Assembly (NCBI RefSeq): GCF_000147815.2
Contig: NC_015957.1
Location: 9,734,001 to 9,798,000, forward strand
Length of the DNA stretch: 64,000 nucleotides
DNA from: Streptomyces violaceusniger Tu 4113
Lineage (GTDB): Bacteria; Actinomycetota; Actinomycetes; Streptomycetales; Streptomycetaceae
Direction of reading: 5' to 3'
Under the pieces are notes generated by a model that was not told where the DNA came from, did not search any database, and saw only the letters and a program-made list of their open reading frames with translations. Of this stretch, positions 1 through 9,329 are shown piece after piece. The position numbers were made by a program, and so were the translations under genes. The number at the start of each line of letters is the position of its first letter. Position 1 is the stretch's first letter.

Positions 1-307
1 GGCGCAGGTCGGTCGCGTAGCGGTCGGTGAAGCGGCGGACGACATCGATCTGTTCGAGGGTGGCGCTGACGGCGGTGTCGCCGCTGAAGTCCGAGCGCAC
101 GTACACCGACCAGAATTGGGCGCCTACGCCGCCCGCGCGGAGGCGGGGGATGTCGGTGTGGGTGTACGGGGTGAGGTCGGCGGCCATGTCGCGCTGGTCG
201 AGGTCGTAGCGGACCTGCTCGCGCAGGGCCCAGGGGAAGTCGTTGTGGCCGTCTACGACGGGGTGGGCGGCCAGCAGGTCGTGGGCTTGCGCGAGGTGAT
301 CGGTCAT
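1..307 (-). CDS. Membrane dipeptidase (peptidase M19), N-terminal part
   Basis: The first about 102 residues of a gene that runs off the left edge. The translation carries [14 protein letters not shown] near residue 18, the HxD zinc-binding start of renal-dipeptidase-type (M19) enzymes, followed by [35 protein letters not shown], here cited only as its recognisable parts [18 protein letters not shown]. These metallo-enzymes hydrolyse dipeptides. The ATG at 305-307 is the only sensible start. The gene lies downstream of purE on the same strand, separated by about 180 bp that contain a GC-rich repeat, so it is probably a separate unit. Family assignment is firm; substrate is unknown. Confidence 0.85.
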   Translation of the reverse strand, partial: MTDHLAQAHDLLAAHPVVDGHNDFPWALREQVRYDLDQRDMAADLTPYTHTDIPRLRAGGVGAQFWSVYVRSDFSGDTAVSATLEQIDVVRRFTDRYATDLR

Positions 308-339
308 CCTGGCATTTTCGTATGCGGGCGGGTCGAAGT

Positions 340-490
340 CACGTGTTGGGGGCGCGCGTGCGGTGGGGGCGCCTGCGGCGGGCTATGCCCCACCCCGCCC
401 CTTCCCGCAACCGGGGGCTCCACCCCCAGCCCCCGCCGGAGCTCCGCCCCGGACCCCGCTCCTCAAACGCCGGAGGGGCTTGAAGGTGAC
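340..490. repeat. GC-rich intergenic repeat with hairpin potential downstream of purE
   Basis: The interval between the dipeptidase start and the purE stop is filled with runs such as CCGGGGGCTCCACCCCCAGC and CAAACGCCGGAGGGGCTTG. I recognise these from memory as parts of a family of interspersed, often 3'-terminal, repeats common in Streptomyces. GGGGCTCCACCCC can fold back, so it may act as a terminator for purKE. No gene is visible here. Confidence 0.5.
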
Positions 491-1015
491 TCAGCGACCG
501 AAGCCGAAAGCGTCCGCGCCGTCCACCTTCGCCCGCAGGCGCTTGCCCTTTTCCGTGGCCTGGGCGTTGAGTTCGTCCTGGAACTCGCACATGCGCACCT
601 GGAGTCCGGGGTCGTGTGCGGCCAGGATCCGGGCGGCGAGCAGGCCCGCGTTGCGGGCTCCGCCGATGGAGACGGTGGCCACCGGGACGCCCGCGGGCAT
701 CTGGACGATCGACAGCAGGGAGTCCATGCCGTCGAGGTACTTCAGCGGTACGGGCACCCCGATGACCGGCAGCGGGGTGACGGACGCGAGCATGCCCGGG
801 AGGTGGGCGGCGCCGCCCGCGCCCGCGACGATGGCCTTGAGGCCGCGGGACGCCGCGTTCTCCCCGTAGGCGACCATCTCGCGCGGCATGCGGTGGGCCG
901 AGACGACGTCCACCTCATACGGGACCTCGAACTCGTCGAGGGCCTTGGCCGCTTCTTCCATGACGGGCCAGTCGGAGTCGGAGCCCATGACGATGCCGAT
1001 CACAGGAGCGCTCAT
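491..1015 (-). CDS. purE: 5-(carboxyamino)imidazole ribonucleotide mutase
   Basis: A 174-residue class I PurE, which converts N5-CAIR to CAIR in purine biosynthesis. The N-terminus [16 protein letters not shown] contains the SDSD phosphate/ribose-binding motif, followed by [10 protein letters not shown] with the catalytic histidine, and [12 protein letters not shown]. Length is normal for bacterial PurE. The ATG at 1013-1015 overlaps the purK stop by 4 bp (ATGA), so the two are translationally coupled and cotranscribed. Identification is very secure. Confidence 0.97.
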   Translation of the reverse strand: MSAPVIGIVMGSDSDWPVMEEAAKALDEFEVPYEVDVVSAHRMPREMVAYGENAASRGLKAIVAGAGGAAHLPGMLASVTPLPVIGVPVPLKYLDGMDSLLSIVQMPAGVPVATVSIGGARNAGLLAARILAAHDPGLQVRMCEFQDELNAQATEKGKRLRAKVDGADAFGFGR

Positions 1016-2160
1016 TCGGTGATGGTTCCTCGGAGGTAGTCGGCGGCGTGCCGGCCGCGCTCGCGCACATCGGCCAGGTCGTCGCCATAGGTGTTGACGT
1101 GGCCGACCTTGCGCCCGGGCTTCACGTCCTTGCCATACATATGGATCTTGAGCGCCGGGTCGCGCGCCATGCAGTGCAGATACGCCCCGTACATATCGGG
1201 GTAGTCGCCGCCGAGCACATTGGTCATCACGGTCCACGGCGCGCGCGGCCGCGGATCGCCGAGCGGCAGGTCCAGCACGGCCCGCACATGGTTGGCGAAC
1301 TGGGAGGTGACGGCGCCGTCCTGGGTCCAGTGACCGGAGTTGTGGGGGCGCATCGCCAGCTCGTTGACCAGCAGCCGGCCGTCGCGGGTCTCGAACAGCT
1401 CGACCGCGAGATGGCCGACCACCCCGAGCTCCGCCGCGATCTTCAGCGCCATCTCCTGCGCGGTGCCGGACAGCTCCTCGGAGAGGCCGGGGGCCGGGGC
1501 GATCACGGTGTCGCAGACCCCGTCCACCTGGATCGACTCCACGACGGGGTAGGCCACGGCCTGGCCGTGCGGGGACCGTACGACATTGGCGGCGAGCTCA
1601 CGGGCGAAGTCGACCATCTCCTCTGCGAGGACGGGCACCCCCGCGCGGAACGGCTCGGCCGCCTCCCCCACACCGCGGACGACCCAGACGCCCTTGCCGT
1701 CGTAACCGCCGCGCACCGTCTTGAGGACGACCGGAAATCCGTCGCCCTCCCCCGCTTCCGCCGCGAACCGCGCGACATCCTCGGGGTCGGCCACGATGCG
1801 GTGGCGCGGGCACGGCACACCGGCCTCGCTCAGCCGCTCACGCATCACACCCTTGTCCTGGGCGTGCAGCAGCGCCTCGACTCCGGGGCGGATGGCCACG
1901 CCATCCGCTTCCAGGGCGCGCAGATGCTCGGCCGGGACATGCTCGTGGTCGAAAGTGACCACATCACAGCCTTGTGCGAAAGCACGAAGAACGTCCAGGT
2001 CGCGGTAGTCGCCGATGACGACCTCGCTGACCACCTGAGCCGCCGAATCCTGGGGGGTGTCACTGAGCAGCTTGAACCTGATGCCGAGGGGGATGCCCGC
2101 CTCATGGGTCATACGGGCGAGCTGGCCGCCACCGACCATGCCGACTACCGGGAATGTCAC
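1012..2160 (-). CDS. purK: 5-(carboxyamino)imidazole ribonucleotide synthase
   Basis: A 382-residue ATP-grasp enzyme that makes N5-CAIR from AIR, bicarbonate and ATP, supplying PurE. It begins [16 protein letters not shown], the glycine-rich N-domain motif, and contains [26 protein letters not shown] (ATP-grasp loop) and [14 protein letters not shown] near the C-terminus. The open frame continues upstream, but family N-termini start at the GTG at 2158-2160, with GAGGAAG about 12 nt upstream. First gene of the purKE pair; the 163 bp to the divergent GtrA gene hold its promoter. Confidence 0.95.
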   Translation of the reverse strand: MTFPVVGMVGGGQLARMTHEAGIPLGIRFKLLSDTPQDSAAQVVSEVVIGDYRDLDVLRAFAQGCDVVTFDHEHVPAEHLRALEADGVAIRPGVEALLHAQDKGVMRERLSEAGVPCPRHRIVADPEDVARFAAEAGEGDGFPVVLKTVRGGYDGKGVWVVRGVGEAAEPFRAGVPVLAEEMVDFARELAANVVRSPHGQAVAYPVVESIQVDGVCDTVIAPAPGLSEELSGTAQEMALKIAAELGVVGHLAVELFETRDGRLLVNELAMRPHNSGHWTQDGAVTSQFANHVRAVLDLPLGDPRPRAPWTVMTNVLGGDYPDMYGAYLHCMARDPALKIHMYGKDVKPGRKVGHVNTYGDDLADVRERGRHAADYLRGTITE

Positions 2161-2323
2161 CCTCCCAGGGTAACTTCCTCCGCCGACCGGCCCTGACCTG
2201 CGTTGGAGGAACCTCCAGAGATACGCACCGGACACTTGTCCGCGGCCTGAAGGGCACGGGGCGCGGCCGCTGGTTAGCATGGGGGGATGGACGACACCGA
2301 CGGGACGGGGCTGATCGATCACC

Positions 2324-2851
2324 ATGAGTGAACGGAGCACACTCGGCGGGCTGCGCGCCCAGATGGGGCAACTGGCCCGCGAGCTCGCGAAGTTCGGGGT
2401 GGTCGGCGGTGCCGGCGTCTTCGTCAATCTCGCGGTGTTCAACCTGGTCCGCAGCGCCACCGAACTGCCGGTGGTGCGGGCCAGCGTCGTGGCCACGGTG
2501 GTCGCCACCGGCTTCAACTACGTGGGATACCGCTACTTCACCTACCGGGACCGCGACAAGCAGGGCCGCACCAAGGAGCTCAGCCTCTTTCTGCTGTTCA
2601 GCGCCATCGGCCTGATCATCGAGAACGGGGTGCTCTACGCCGCCACCTATGGCTTCGGGTGGGACAGCTCACTGCAGAGCAATGTGTTCAAGTTCCTCGG
2701 CATCGGCCTGGGCACCCTCTTCCGCTTCTGGTCCTACCGGACCTGGGTGTTCCGGACGCTGCCGGCGCGGGACGCCGTCGTGCACGCGGAAGCCTTCCTG
2801 TCCGACGCGCCGCCCGCCCAGGCCACCCGTAAGCAGCCGGTCCGCAAGTAG
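2324..2851 (+). CDS. GtrA family membrane protein
   Basis: A 175-residue small membrane protein. FGVVGGAGVFVNLAVFNLV is the first of four predicted membrane helices and, with NYVGYRYFTYRD and FRFWSYRTWVF near the end, is characteristic of GtrA/DPMS-like proteins, which are thought to move polyprenyl-phosphate-linked sugars across the membrane or assist glycosyltransferases. A hydrophilic, lysine- and alanine-rich tail follows. It is divergent from purK and stops 36 bp before the convergent sensor-kinase gene. The family is clear; the sugar or partner enzyme is not visible. Confidence 0.85.
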   Translation: MSERSTLGGLRAQMGQLARELAKFGVVGGAGVFVNLAVFNLVRSATELPVVRASVVATVVATGFNYVGYRYFTYRDRDKQGRTKELSLFLLFSAIGLIIENGVLYAATYGFGWDSSLQSNVFKFLGIGLGTLFRFWSYRTWVFRTLPARDAVVHAEAFLSDAPPAQATRKQPVRK

Positions 2852-2887
2852 GTCCGCACGCAGCGCCCGAGCGGCCTCGGGCGCCGC

Positions 2888-4138
2888 TCAGGACCCCGAG
2901 GCGTCCTCGGCCTCCCGGCTGAGGAAGAGCGCGAACACCGGCGGATGCTGCTGCAGCAGCTCCAGCCGGCCGCCGTCCGCCTCGGCCAGATCCCGGGCGA
3001 CGGCGAGCCCGAGCCCGGTGGAGTTCCGTCCGCTGACCGTCCGCTCGAAGACCCGCGCCCCCAGGTCCGGCGAGACCCCCGGCCCCTCGTCGGAGACCTC
3101 CACCACGGCCTGGTTGCCGGTGACCCGGGTACGCAGCGCGACCGTGCCGTCACCGTGCATCAGCGAGTTCTCGATCAGCGTCGCCAGCACCTGGGCGACC
3201 GCGCCCGGGGTGCCCACCGCGCGCAGCCCCTTCTTGCCCGAGCGCACGATGGCGCGGCCCTCGCTGCGCGAGGCCGGGCGCCACTCCTCGATCTGCTGCT
3301 TGACGACCTCGTCCAGGTCGAAGGCGACGGCGGAGCCGCTGCGCGGATCGCGCGAATTGGTCAGCAGCCGCTGGACGACGTCGGTGAGCCGCTCCACCTG
3401 GCCCAGCGCGATCGTCGCCTCCTCCTTGACCGTCTCCGGGTCGTCGGTGAGCGTGATCTCCTCCAGCCGCATCGACAGCGCGGTCAGCGGCGTACGGAGC
3501 TGATGCGAGGCGTCGGCGGCCAGCCGCCGCTCGGCGGTGAGCATCCGGGCGATGCGCTCGGCGCTCCCGTCCAGCACGTCGGCGACCCGGTCCAGCTCCG
3601 GCACCCCATAGCGCCGGTGGCGCGGCCGGGGGTCCCCGGAGCCCAGCCGCTCGGCGGTCTCGGCGAGGTCGGTGAGCGGGGCGGAGAGCCGGTGCGCCTG
3701 GCGTACGGCGAGGGCGACGGCGGCGAGCACGGCGAGCAGCGCGACGGCGAGGATGATCAGCATGGTGCGGCCGACCTCGCGGCTCACCGTGGTCCGGGAC
3801 GCCTCGACCCGTACGACCTCGCCCTGCTCACCCGTCTCCTCGGCGGAGATGACACTGCCCCCGGGGCGCTTGCCGATCTCCACATTGCGGTGGTCGGGCA
3901 TCCTGATCACGGCGTAGCGGCCGGGCTCGATCTGCTCGCGCAGCACTCTGGGGGTGACCCCCTCGCCCCCCAGCAGCCTGCTGTCGACGATGCTGACCAG
4001 GCGCACGGCGTCGGAGCTCACGCTCTCCTGGGCGCTGTTCTCGATGGTCCGCGTCTCGACGATGACCAGCGACAGGCCGAAGACCGCGATGACGACGAGC
4101 ACCACGGCCAGCGTGGAGTTGATCAAGCGACGGCGCAT
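2888..4138 (-). CDS. Two-component sensor histidine kinase
   Basis: A 416-residue membrane sensor. Helix 1 (about residues 8-28) and helix 2 (about 125-146) flank an extracytoplasmic sensing loop of about 95 residues. A HAMP-like linker follows, then the phospho-acceptor box DASHQLRTPLTAL with His212, an N box (LIENSLMHGDG) and G boxes (DEGPGVSPDLG, NSTGLGLAVA). It should phosphorylate the response regulator encoded 31 bp upstream in the same minus-strand operon. The short extracytoplasmic loop gives no ligand clue. Signal unknown; kinase assignment secure. Confidence 0.93.
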   Translation of the reverse strand: MRRRLINSTLAVVLVVIAVFGLSLVIVETRTIENSAQESVSSDAVRLVSIVDSRLLGGEGVTPRVLREQIEPGRYAVIRMPDHRNVEIGKRPGGSVISAEETGEQGEVVRVEASRTTVSREVGRTMLIILAVALLAVLAAVALAVRQAHRLSAPLTDLAETAERLGSGDPRPRHRRYGVPELDRVADVLDGSAERIARMLTAERRLAADASHQLRTPLTALSMRLEEITLTDDPETVKEEATIALGQVERLTDVVQRLLTNSRDPRSGSAVAFDLDEVVKQQIEEWRPASRSEGRAIVRSGKKGLRAVGTPGAVAQVLATLIENSLMHGDGTVALRTRVTGNQAVVEVSDEGPGVSPDLGARVFERTVSGRNSTGLGLAVARDLAEADGGRLELLQQHPPVFALFLSREAEDASGS

Positions 4139-4169
4139 TGCCCTACCGTGTCAGCCCTGGTCAGTTTCT

Positions 4170-4850
4170 TCAGCTTTTCTCGAATCGGAAGCCGACACCC
4201 CGGACGGTGGCGATATAGCGGGGGTTGGCCGCATCGTCACCGAGCTTCTTGCGCAGCCAGGAGATGTGCATGTCGAGGGTCTTGGTGGACGACCACCACG
4301 TGGTGTCCCACACCTCGCGCATGAGCTGATCGCGGGTGACGACCCGCCCTGCGTCCCGCACCAGGACCCGCAGCAGATCGAACTCCTTGGCGGTGAGCTG
4401 CAGCTCCTCGTCGCCCATCCAGGCGCGGTGCGACTCGACGTCGATCCGCACCCCATGGGTGGCCGGCTGCTGTTGCTGCGTCTCGACGGCACCGCGCCGC
4501 AGCAGCGCCCGGACCCGGGCGAGCAGTTCGGCGAGCCGGAACGGCTTGGTGACGTAGTCGTCGGCGCCGGCGTCCAGGCCGACCACCGTGTCCACCTCGT
4601 CCGCGCGGGCCGTGAGCACCAGCACCGGAAAGCCGTGGCCCTCCGTACGGAGCCGACGACAGACCTCGAGCCCGTCCATCCCGGGCAGGCCGAGATCGAG
4701 GACGAGCAGATCGACGCCTCCTTGCAGACCGGCGTCGAGCGCGGTGGGTCCGTCCTCGCGCACCTCTACCTCGTACCCCTCGCGGCGCAGGGCGCGGGCG
4801 AGCGGCTCCGAGATGGATGCGTCATCCTCGGCGAGCAGTACTCGGGTCAT
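4170..4850 (-). CDS. OmpR-family response regulator
   Basis: A 226-residue DNA-binding response regulator. The receiver domain has the acidic pair (EDD at residues 8-10), the phosphorylated Asp52 in LLVLDLGLPGMDG and Lys102 in DDYVTKPF. A winged-helix domain follows (ELQLTAKEFDLLRVL, WDTTWWSSTKTLDMHISWLRKKLG, YIATVRGVGFRFE). I chose the ATG at 4848-4850, which begins MTRVLLAEDD; the frame is open further upstream but that part lacks family similarity. First gene of the regulator-kinase operon. Confidence 0.94.
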   Translation of the reverse strand: MTRVLLAEDDASISEPLARALRREGYEVEVREDGPTALDAGLQGGVDLLVLDLGLPGMDGLEVCRRLRTEGHGFPVLVLTARADEVDTVVGLDAGADDYVTKPFRLAELLARVRALLRRGAVETQQQQPATHGVRIDVESHRAWMGDEELQLTAKEFDLLRVLVRDAGRVVTRDQLMREVWDTTWWSSTKTLDMHISWLRKKLGDDAANPRYIATVRGVGFRFEKS

Positions 4851-5181
4851 GGGGGTGATGGTAGTCCGCTGAGGTCGGGGCACGGGGCGCGTACGGCGCG
4901 ACGGACGGTGCACGGAAGGTTGCGCGCCTCCGCCGTGAGCTATCTCTCACCGTCTCCAAAGGTGTCAAGTACGTGTCGTATGGTGAAACAACGTCTGTAG
5001 CACTCCTCCGGGACCTTTGGTGACGACGACGCACCCAAAGGTCTCTGTCATGTCCGGAGCGGGGAAGGGGTCGGCACGACCGGCCCGGACCACCTCCGGC
5101 GCTCAGTCGCTCAGCCATCCCCCCATGGGCGCTGGCCCGCTCGGCAGCGCTCTCTGAGCACGCAAACGCAAGGAAACCACC
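4851..5181. promoter_or_regulatory. Divergent intergenic region between the two-component operon and the peptide transporter
   Basis: About 330 bp with no convincing gene. It must hold the promoters of the minus-strand response regulator and the plus-strand POT transporter. I see a relatively AT-rich patch at about 4955-5000 but no promoter I would defend base by base. AAGGAAACCACC just before 5182 is the ribosome-binding site of the transporter. Confidence 0.4.
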
Positions 5182-6708
5182 ATGGCGTCCAGCCTGACGA
5201 AGGGCGCCACCGCGCAGGGGACCCCTGCCGGCGGCAAAACCTTCTTCGGCCACCCCCGCGGCCTGGCCACTCTCTTCATGATCGAGATGTGGGAGCGGTT
5301 CAGCTTCTACGGCATGCGGGCCCTCCTCGTGGTCTATCTGATCTCCGGCGGCCCCGACGCCAAGGCCGGCGGGCAGGGCGGCGGGCTCGGGCTGACCGAG
5401 GGCAACGCGGTGGCCATCTACTCGGTCTACCTGGCCATGGTCTATCTGCTGGCCATGCCGGGCGGCTGGTTCGGCGACCGGGTCTGGGGCCCGCGCAAGA
5501 CGGTGGTCATCGCGTCCGGGATCGTCATGGCCGGGCATCTGGCGCTCTCCGTCCCCGGCCAGGCGACCTTCTTCGTCGGCCTCGCCCTGGTGGCGCTCGG
5601 CTCCGGTCTGATCAAGGCCAACATCTCGACGATGGTGGGCCAGCTCTACGACGGTCCGCAGGACCCGCGCCGGGACGGCGGCTTCACCCTCTTCTACATC
5701 GGCATCAACCTCGGTGCCTTCGCCGCTCCGTTGGTCATCGGCACCGTCGGCCAGTCGTACAACTGGCACCTGGGCTTCGCGCTCGCCGCGCTCGGCATGG
5801 CCCTGGGTCTGGTCCAGTTCCTGATCGGCACCCGCCATCTGAGCCCGGAGAGCAACGTCGTCCCCACCCCGCTGGCGACCGAGGAGCGCCGCTCCTGGCT
5901 GCGCAAGGCGATGATCTGGCTGATCGTCGCCGCGGTCTTCTACACCGGCGTGGTGCTCAGCGGGAGCTGGACCCTCAACTGGGTGCTGATCCCGATCACC
6001 ATCCTGGGCCTGATCATCCCGACCGGCGTGCTCATCCGGATCAAGCGCGACCGGGACCTCTCGGCCGTCGAGCAGACCAAGGTGAGCGGCTACATCTGGT
6101 TCTTCGTGGCCGCCGCGGTGTTCTGGATGATCTACGACCAGGGCGGTTCGACGCTGTCCGCCTTCGCCGAGTCCAAGACCGCGGACACGATCTTCGGGCT
6201 GCACTTCCCGTCCTCGTGGTTCCAGTCGGTCAACCCGCTGATGATCATGGCGCTGGCCCCGGTCTTCGCCTGGCTGTGGCTGTGGCTGGCGCGGCGTGAC
6301 CGGGAGCCGAACACCACGCTGAAGTTCGCGATGGCCCTGGTCCTGATCGGCGCCTCGTTCTTCGTCTTCGTCGTGCCGATGGGGATGACCCAGGACGGGA
6401 CCAAGGTCAGCCCGCTGTGGCTGGTGTCGATCTACATGGTCCAGACGATGGGTGAGCTGTGCCTGTCGCCGGTCGGCCTGTCGGTGACCACCAAGATGGC
6501 GCCGGCGAAGTACGCCAGCCAGATGATGGGCGTGTGGTTCCTCGCCGTGACCGCGGGCGACTGCATCACAGGGCTGCTGTCCATCGCCGGGGTCGACCTG
6601 AGCGGGGTCGGGGTGATCACGCTGGAGGCGGTCATGGCGGCGCTCGCGGGCTTCGCGGTCTTCATGTACCGGAAGAAGGTCGTGGCCCTGATGGCCGACG
6701 TCCACTGA
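5182..6708 (+). CDS. POT/PTR2 family proton-dependent oligopeptide transporter
   Basis: A 508-residue multi-helix transporter of the proton-coupled di/tripeptide family (DtpT-like). It shows the N-terminal MWERFSFYGMRALLVVYL signature, the PTR2 motif FTLFYIGINLGAFAAPL and MGELCLSPVGLSVTTKMAP in the C-terminal half, with about 14 hydrophobic segments, as usual for bacterial members. The start has a good ribosome-binding site (AAGGAAACCACC). A long nested hairpin follows 35 bp after the stop. Family secure; peptide specificity is not predictable. Confidence 0.94.
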   Translation: MASSLTKGATAQGTPAGGKTFFGHPRGLATLFMIEMWERFSFYGMRALLVVYLISGGPDAKAGGQGGGLGLTEGNAVAIYSVYLAMVYLLAMPGGWFGDRVWGPRKTVVIASGIVMAGHLALSVPGQATFFVGLALVALGSGLIKANISTMVGQLYDGPQDPRRDGGFTLFYIGINLGAFAAPLVIGTVGQSYNWHLGFALAALGMALGLVQFLIGTRHLSPESNVVPTPLATEERRSWLRKAMIWLIVAAVFYTGVVLSGSWTLNWVLIPITILGLIIPTGVLIRIKRDRDLSAVEQTKVSGYIWFFVAAAVFWMIYDQGGSTLSAFAESKTADTIFGLHFPSSWFQSVNPLMIMALAPVFAWLWLWLARRDREPNTTLKFAMALVLIGASFFVFVVPMGMTQDGTKVSPLWLVSIYMVQTMGELCLSPVGLSVTTKMAPAKYASQMMGVWFLAVTAGDCITGLLSIAGVDLSGVGVITLEAVMAALAGFAVFMYRKKVVALMADVH

Positions 6709-6743
6709 CGTCGGCAGCGGTACGCCGTACTCGGCAGCGATAT

Positions 6744-6818
6744 GAAGGGCCCGGCGCGGGAAAGCGACGCTGTTGGTCAATTCGACCAACAGCGTCGGGA
6801 AACCGCGCCGGGCCCTTC
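6744..6818. terminator. Nested bidirectional terminator hairpin
   Basis: An outer perfect 16-bp arm (GAAGGGCCCGGCGCGG and its complement) encloses an inner perfect 14-bp stem (CGACGCTGTTGGTC) closed by AATTC. It lies between the convergent transporter gene and the surface-protein operon and can end transcription from both sides. Confidence 0.85.
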
Positions 6819-6841
6819 GCCGTTCCGGGTGGCTACTCGGT

Positions 6842-8236
6842 TCAGCGGGTGGTGCCGCGCAGCTTGCGCCACGGGGTGAGGGTGAAGATGGCGCCGCCGA
6901 GCAGAACGGTGGTACCGGCGATCAGGGCGAGCGCCTTCAGCCCGCCGTGGTCGCCGGCACCGGTGTCGGCGAGCCCGCCGCTGGTGGCCGAACCGCCGCT
7001 GCCCGAGGTGCCGCTGCCGCCGGAGGTGCCGCCCCCGGAGCCGCTGCCCCCGGACGTACCACCGCCGGTCGTGTCACCGCCGGTGGTGCCGCCGGGCTGG
7101 CCGGTGGTGTCCAGTTCGAGCGAGGCTCCGGGGTCCTTGGACGGGGTGCAGGTGGTGGTCGTACCGAGCGCCTTGACCGTCAGCACCCCGGGAGTGAGCG
7201 TCGACTTGCCGCTCGCGCCCGGCTTGTAGGTGCCGGTGAGGTCGGGGATCTCGATCGGATCACCGGACTTGATGGGCCCCTTGTTGGTCGGCCCCGCCAC
7301 GGCGACGGTGCCCTTGTCGGCACCGCCGACCTTGACGGCCATCGACGGCTTGACCGAATCGGCGGGGATATCGGCCGGGCTGTCCATCACGGACTTGCCG
7401 AACTTCACGGTCAGCGCGAAGCTCCCGCCGCTCTTGGTGGCGTTGATCTGGACCGGGGAGGTCGCGTTCTTGTCGCCGATGGGGGTCTTGCAGGCGTAGG
7501 CGACCTCAACCTCCTTACCGGTGTACGAATCGTCTCCGCCGCCCCCGCCACCGGTGTTCCCGCTGGTGGTGCCACTGGTCGTGCCGCTCGTGGTGCCACT
7601 GGTGGTACCGCTCGTCGTACCACTGGTGGTGCCACTTGTCGTGCCGCTGGTCGTCCCGCTCGTGGTGCCGCTCGTCGTGCCGCCCGGACCGCTGCCGCCG
7701 TCCGTCACCTTGATGGTCGCGGCGGCCTTGACGTCCTCCTTCGCAGAGCACTTGGTGTCCGTGGACAGCGGCTTGCTGACATTGATGTTGTAGCCGCCGG
7801 GCGTCAGCGTCACCTCGCCCGCCTTCGTGAGCTTCAGCTTCCCCTTCATGTCGGAGAGCTTCATCTCACCGCCCTTGGGGATCGCCGGGTTCTCCCGCGG
7901 CCCCTCCAGGGACAGGTCACCGGTCTGGGCACCGCCCACCGTGATGGTGCCGGTCGGCAGGATGGTGTTGGCCTCCAGGTCGAGGATCGGCGGGTTCTTG
8001 GAGGCGGCCTGCACCGTCTTCCACACCACCTCGACCTCCTCCCCGACCTTGGCCGTCGCCGGTGCCGTCACGGCCACGGTCGTGGTGCCCTCCACCGGCG
8101 GCAGACCGGAGATCGGGGGCGGTAGACACTCGGTCTTGTACGAGACCTCGGCGCCCGCCGCGCTGCCCGCGCCGAGCAGCACGCCCGCACCGCCGAGCAG
8201 CAGCGCGACGGCGGCCGCACTCACTCTTCGTCGCAT
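6842..8236 (-). CDS. Secreted two-domain surface protein with LADTG sorting signal
   Basis: A 464-residue exported protein. The signal peptide (residues 1-28) ends AGSAAGAE. A first beta-rich domain (about 30-185) is followed by a linker of about ten TSGT units, and then a second domain (about 235-375: YACKTPIGDKNATSPVQI to KALGTTTTCTP) strongly resembling the product at 10378-11130. A Gly/Ser/Thr-rich wall-spanning stretch leads to LADTG, a hydrophobic helix and WRKLRGTTR. LAxTG is the recognition motif of class E sortases in actinomycetes, so covalent wall attachment is inferred. Last gene of a four-gene operon; TGAGATG couples it to the gene above. Function unknown. Confidence 0.8.
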   Translation of the reverse strand: MRRRVSAAAVALLLGGAGVLLGAGSAAGAEVSYKTECLPPPISGLPPVEGTTTVAVTAPATAKVGEEVEVVWKTVQAASKNPPILDLEANTILPTGTITVGGAQTGDLSLEGPRENPAIPKGGEMKLSDMKGKLKLTKAGEVTLTPGGYNINVSKPLSTDTKCSAKEDVKAAATIKVTDGGSGPGGTTSGTTSGTTSGTTSGTTSGTTSGTTSGTTSGTTSGTTSGNTGGGGGGDDSYTGKEVEVAYACKTPIGDKNATSPVQINATKSGGSFALTVKFGKSVMDSPADIPADSVKPSMAVKVGGADKGTVAVAGPTNKGPIKSGDPIEIPDLTGTYKPGASGKSTLTPGVLTVKALGTTTTCTPSKDPGASLELDTTGQPGGTTGGDTTGGGTSGGSGSGGGTSGGSGTSGSGGSATSGGLADTGAGDHGGLKALALIAGTTVLLGGAIFTLTPWRKLRGTTR

Positions 8237-8237
8237 C

Positions 8238-9329
8238 TCAGGTGGTTCCTTTCGGAGTCGATCGGATCTCCTCGGACGGTGCGGAAATCTGGTGGTGCGG
8301 CGGTGCCTCCGGCGCCGTGTCGGGGGTGAACCAGGGAAGCGCCGGATGCGCGCCGTTCGCCGCGGCCGGTCCGGACGGGGTTGACCCGGACGCGGTTGAC
8401 CCGGACGACGGGGGCGTGGAGGGGCGCGGCGGTGGCGCGGCCCGGGACGTACGGGGCCGTACCTTGTCCACGACGGCCATGCCGATCCGGAAGACCGTCG
8501 CCGCGACCACCACGCACAGCAGGACCCAGAAGAGCGTGACGCCCCAGGGCCGCCCCACCGTCCACGGCTGTTCGACGAGCAGCTTGTCTCCGTAGCGCAG
8601 CGAGACCAGATAGTCGCCATGGGCCCCGGCCGACAGTTCGACGTCCAGCTTGACCTGCGTCTTCTTCCCCGGCTGGAGCGTCCCCCGCCATCGCTGCTCC
8701 TCCCAGGAGGGGGCGAAGACGCCATGCGAGGTGCCCACTTCGAAGACCGGATCGCGGGCCGGGGTCGAGCCGAGATTGCCGACGGTGACCACGAGCCGTC
8801 GACTCGGCGGTGCGCCGAACCAGGTCAGCAGCCCGCTGGACCCGTCGAGCCGGGCCGAGAGCACGCTCAGCCGCTCGCCTCCGCTCCGCTCCTTGGGCAG
8901 CGGCGCGACCGGATGCCCGGCGACCTTGAACGCCACGTCCGCGGCGGCGGCTTCACCGGTGACGGTCGCTATATGGATGACACAGGGACAGGGTTCGGGC
9001 GGCTCGGACACCGGCAGCTTCTTGGTGAAGGTGCCGTCCGCGCCGACGGTGACCGCCCTGCCGTCGCCGTTGGCACAGGAGTTGGTGCCGCCGATCATGT
9101 TCTGCCCGCAGATGAGCAGGGTGAGCAGGGCGCGCGGCCGCCATCGGGCGCCGGTCACGGTGACCGTGCCGCCCGTGCCCGCCTCGGCCCGGGAGACCTT
9201 CGCGGTCGGGCCCTCGGCCGCCTTGGCGCCGCCCGTAAGGGGCGCGCCGAGGGCGAGGAGGACCAGGGCGAGCACGGTGACCACGGCGGAGGGCCGGGCC
9301 GGGGTGCCTGCAAATCGGCATGCGTTCAC
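8238..9329 (-). CDS. Secreted Ig-like membrane-anchored protein
   Basis: A 363-residue protein. A signal peptide (VVTVLALVLLALGAPLTGG) is followed by an Ig-like beta domain (GGTVTVTGARWRPRALL) with cysteines in ICGQ, SCANG and PCPCV. A second beta domain of the extracytoplasmic-adaptor kind follows (LVVTVGNLGSTPARDPVFEV), then a C-terminal helix (VTLFWVLLCVVVAATVFRIG) and a proline/serine-rich cytoplasmic tail. The GTG start at 9327-9329 overlaps the preceding stop (GTGA) and has AGGAG 8 nt upstream. By operon position it probably partners the sortase-anchored proteins. Specific role unknown. Confidence 0.7.
   Translation of the reverse strand: MNACRFAGTPARPSAVVTVLALVLLALGAPLTGGAKAAEGPTAKVSRAEAGTGGTVTVTGARWRPRALLTLLICGQNMIGGTNSCANGDGRAVTVGADGTFTKKLPVSEPPEPCPCVIHIATVTGEAAAADVAFKVAGHPVAPLPKERSGGERLSVLSARLDGSSGLLTWFGAPPSRRLVVTVGNLGSTPARDPVFEVGTSHGVFAPSWEEQRWRGTLQPGKKTQVKLDVELSAGAHGDYLVSLRYGDKLLVEQPWTVGRPWGVTLFWVLLCVVVAATVFRIGMAVVDKVRPRTSRAAPPPRPSTPPSSGSTASGSTPSGPAAANGAHPALPWFTPDTAPEAPPHHQISAPSEEIRSTPKGTT

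Noticed and set aside
3000..4300. Long open frames antisense to core genes (for example opposite the sensor kinase, purK, hutU, cbs and the POT transporter)
   Set aside because: These are mirror effects of GC-biased third positions. The sense strand has clear family motifs; the antisense products do not.
7560..7685. CRISPR-like short repeats
   Set aside because: The units are contiguous 12-bp codon repeats inside a coding frame, with no spacers and no cas genes anywhere in the window.
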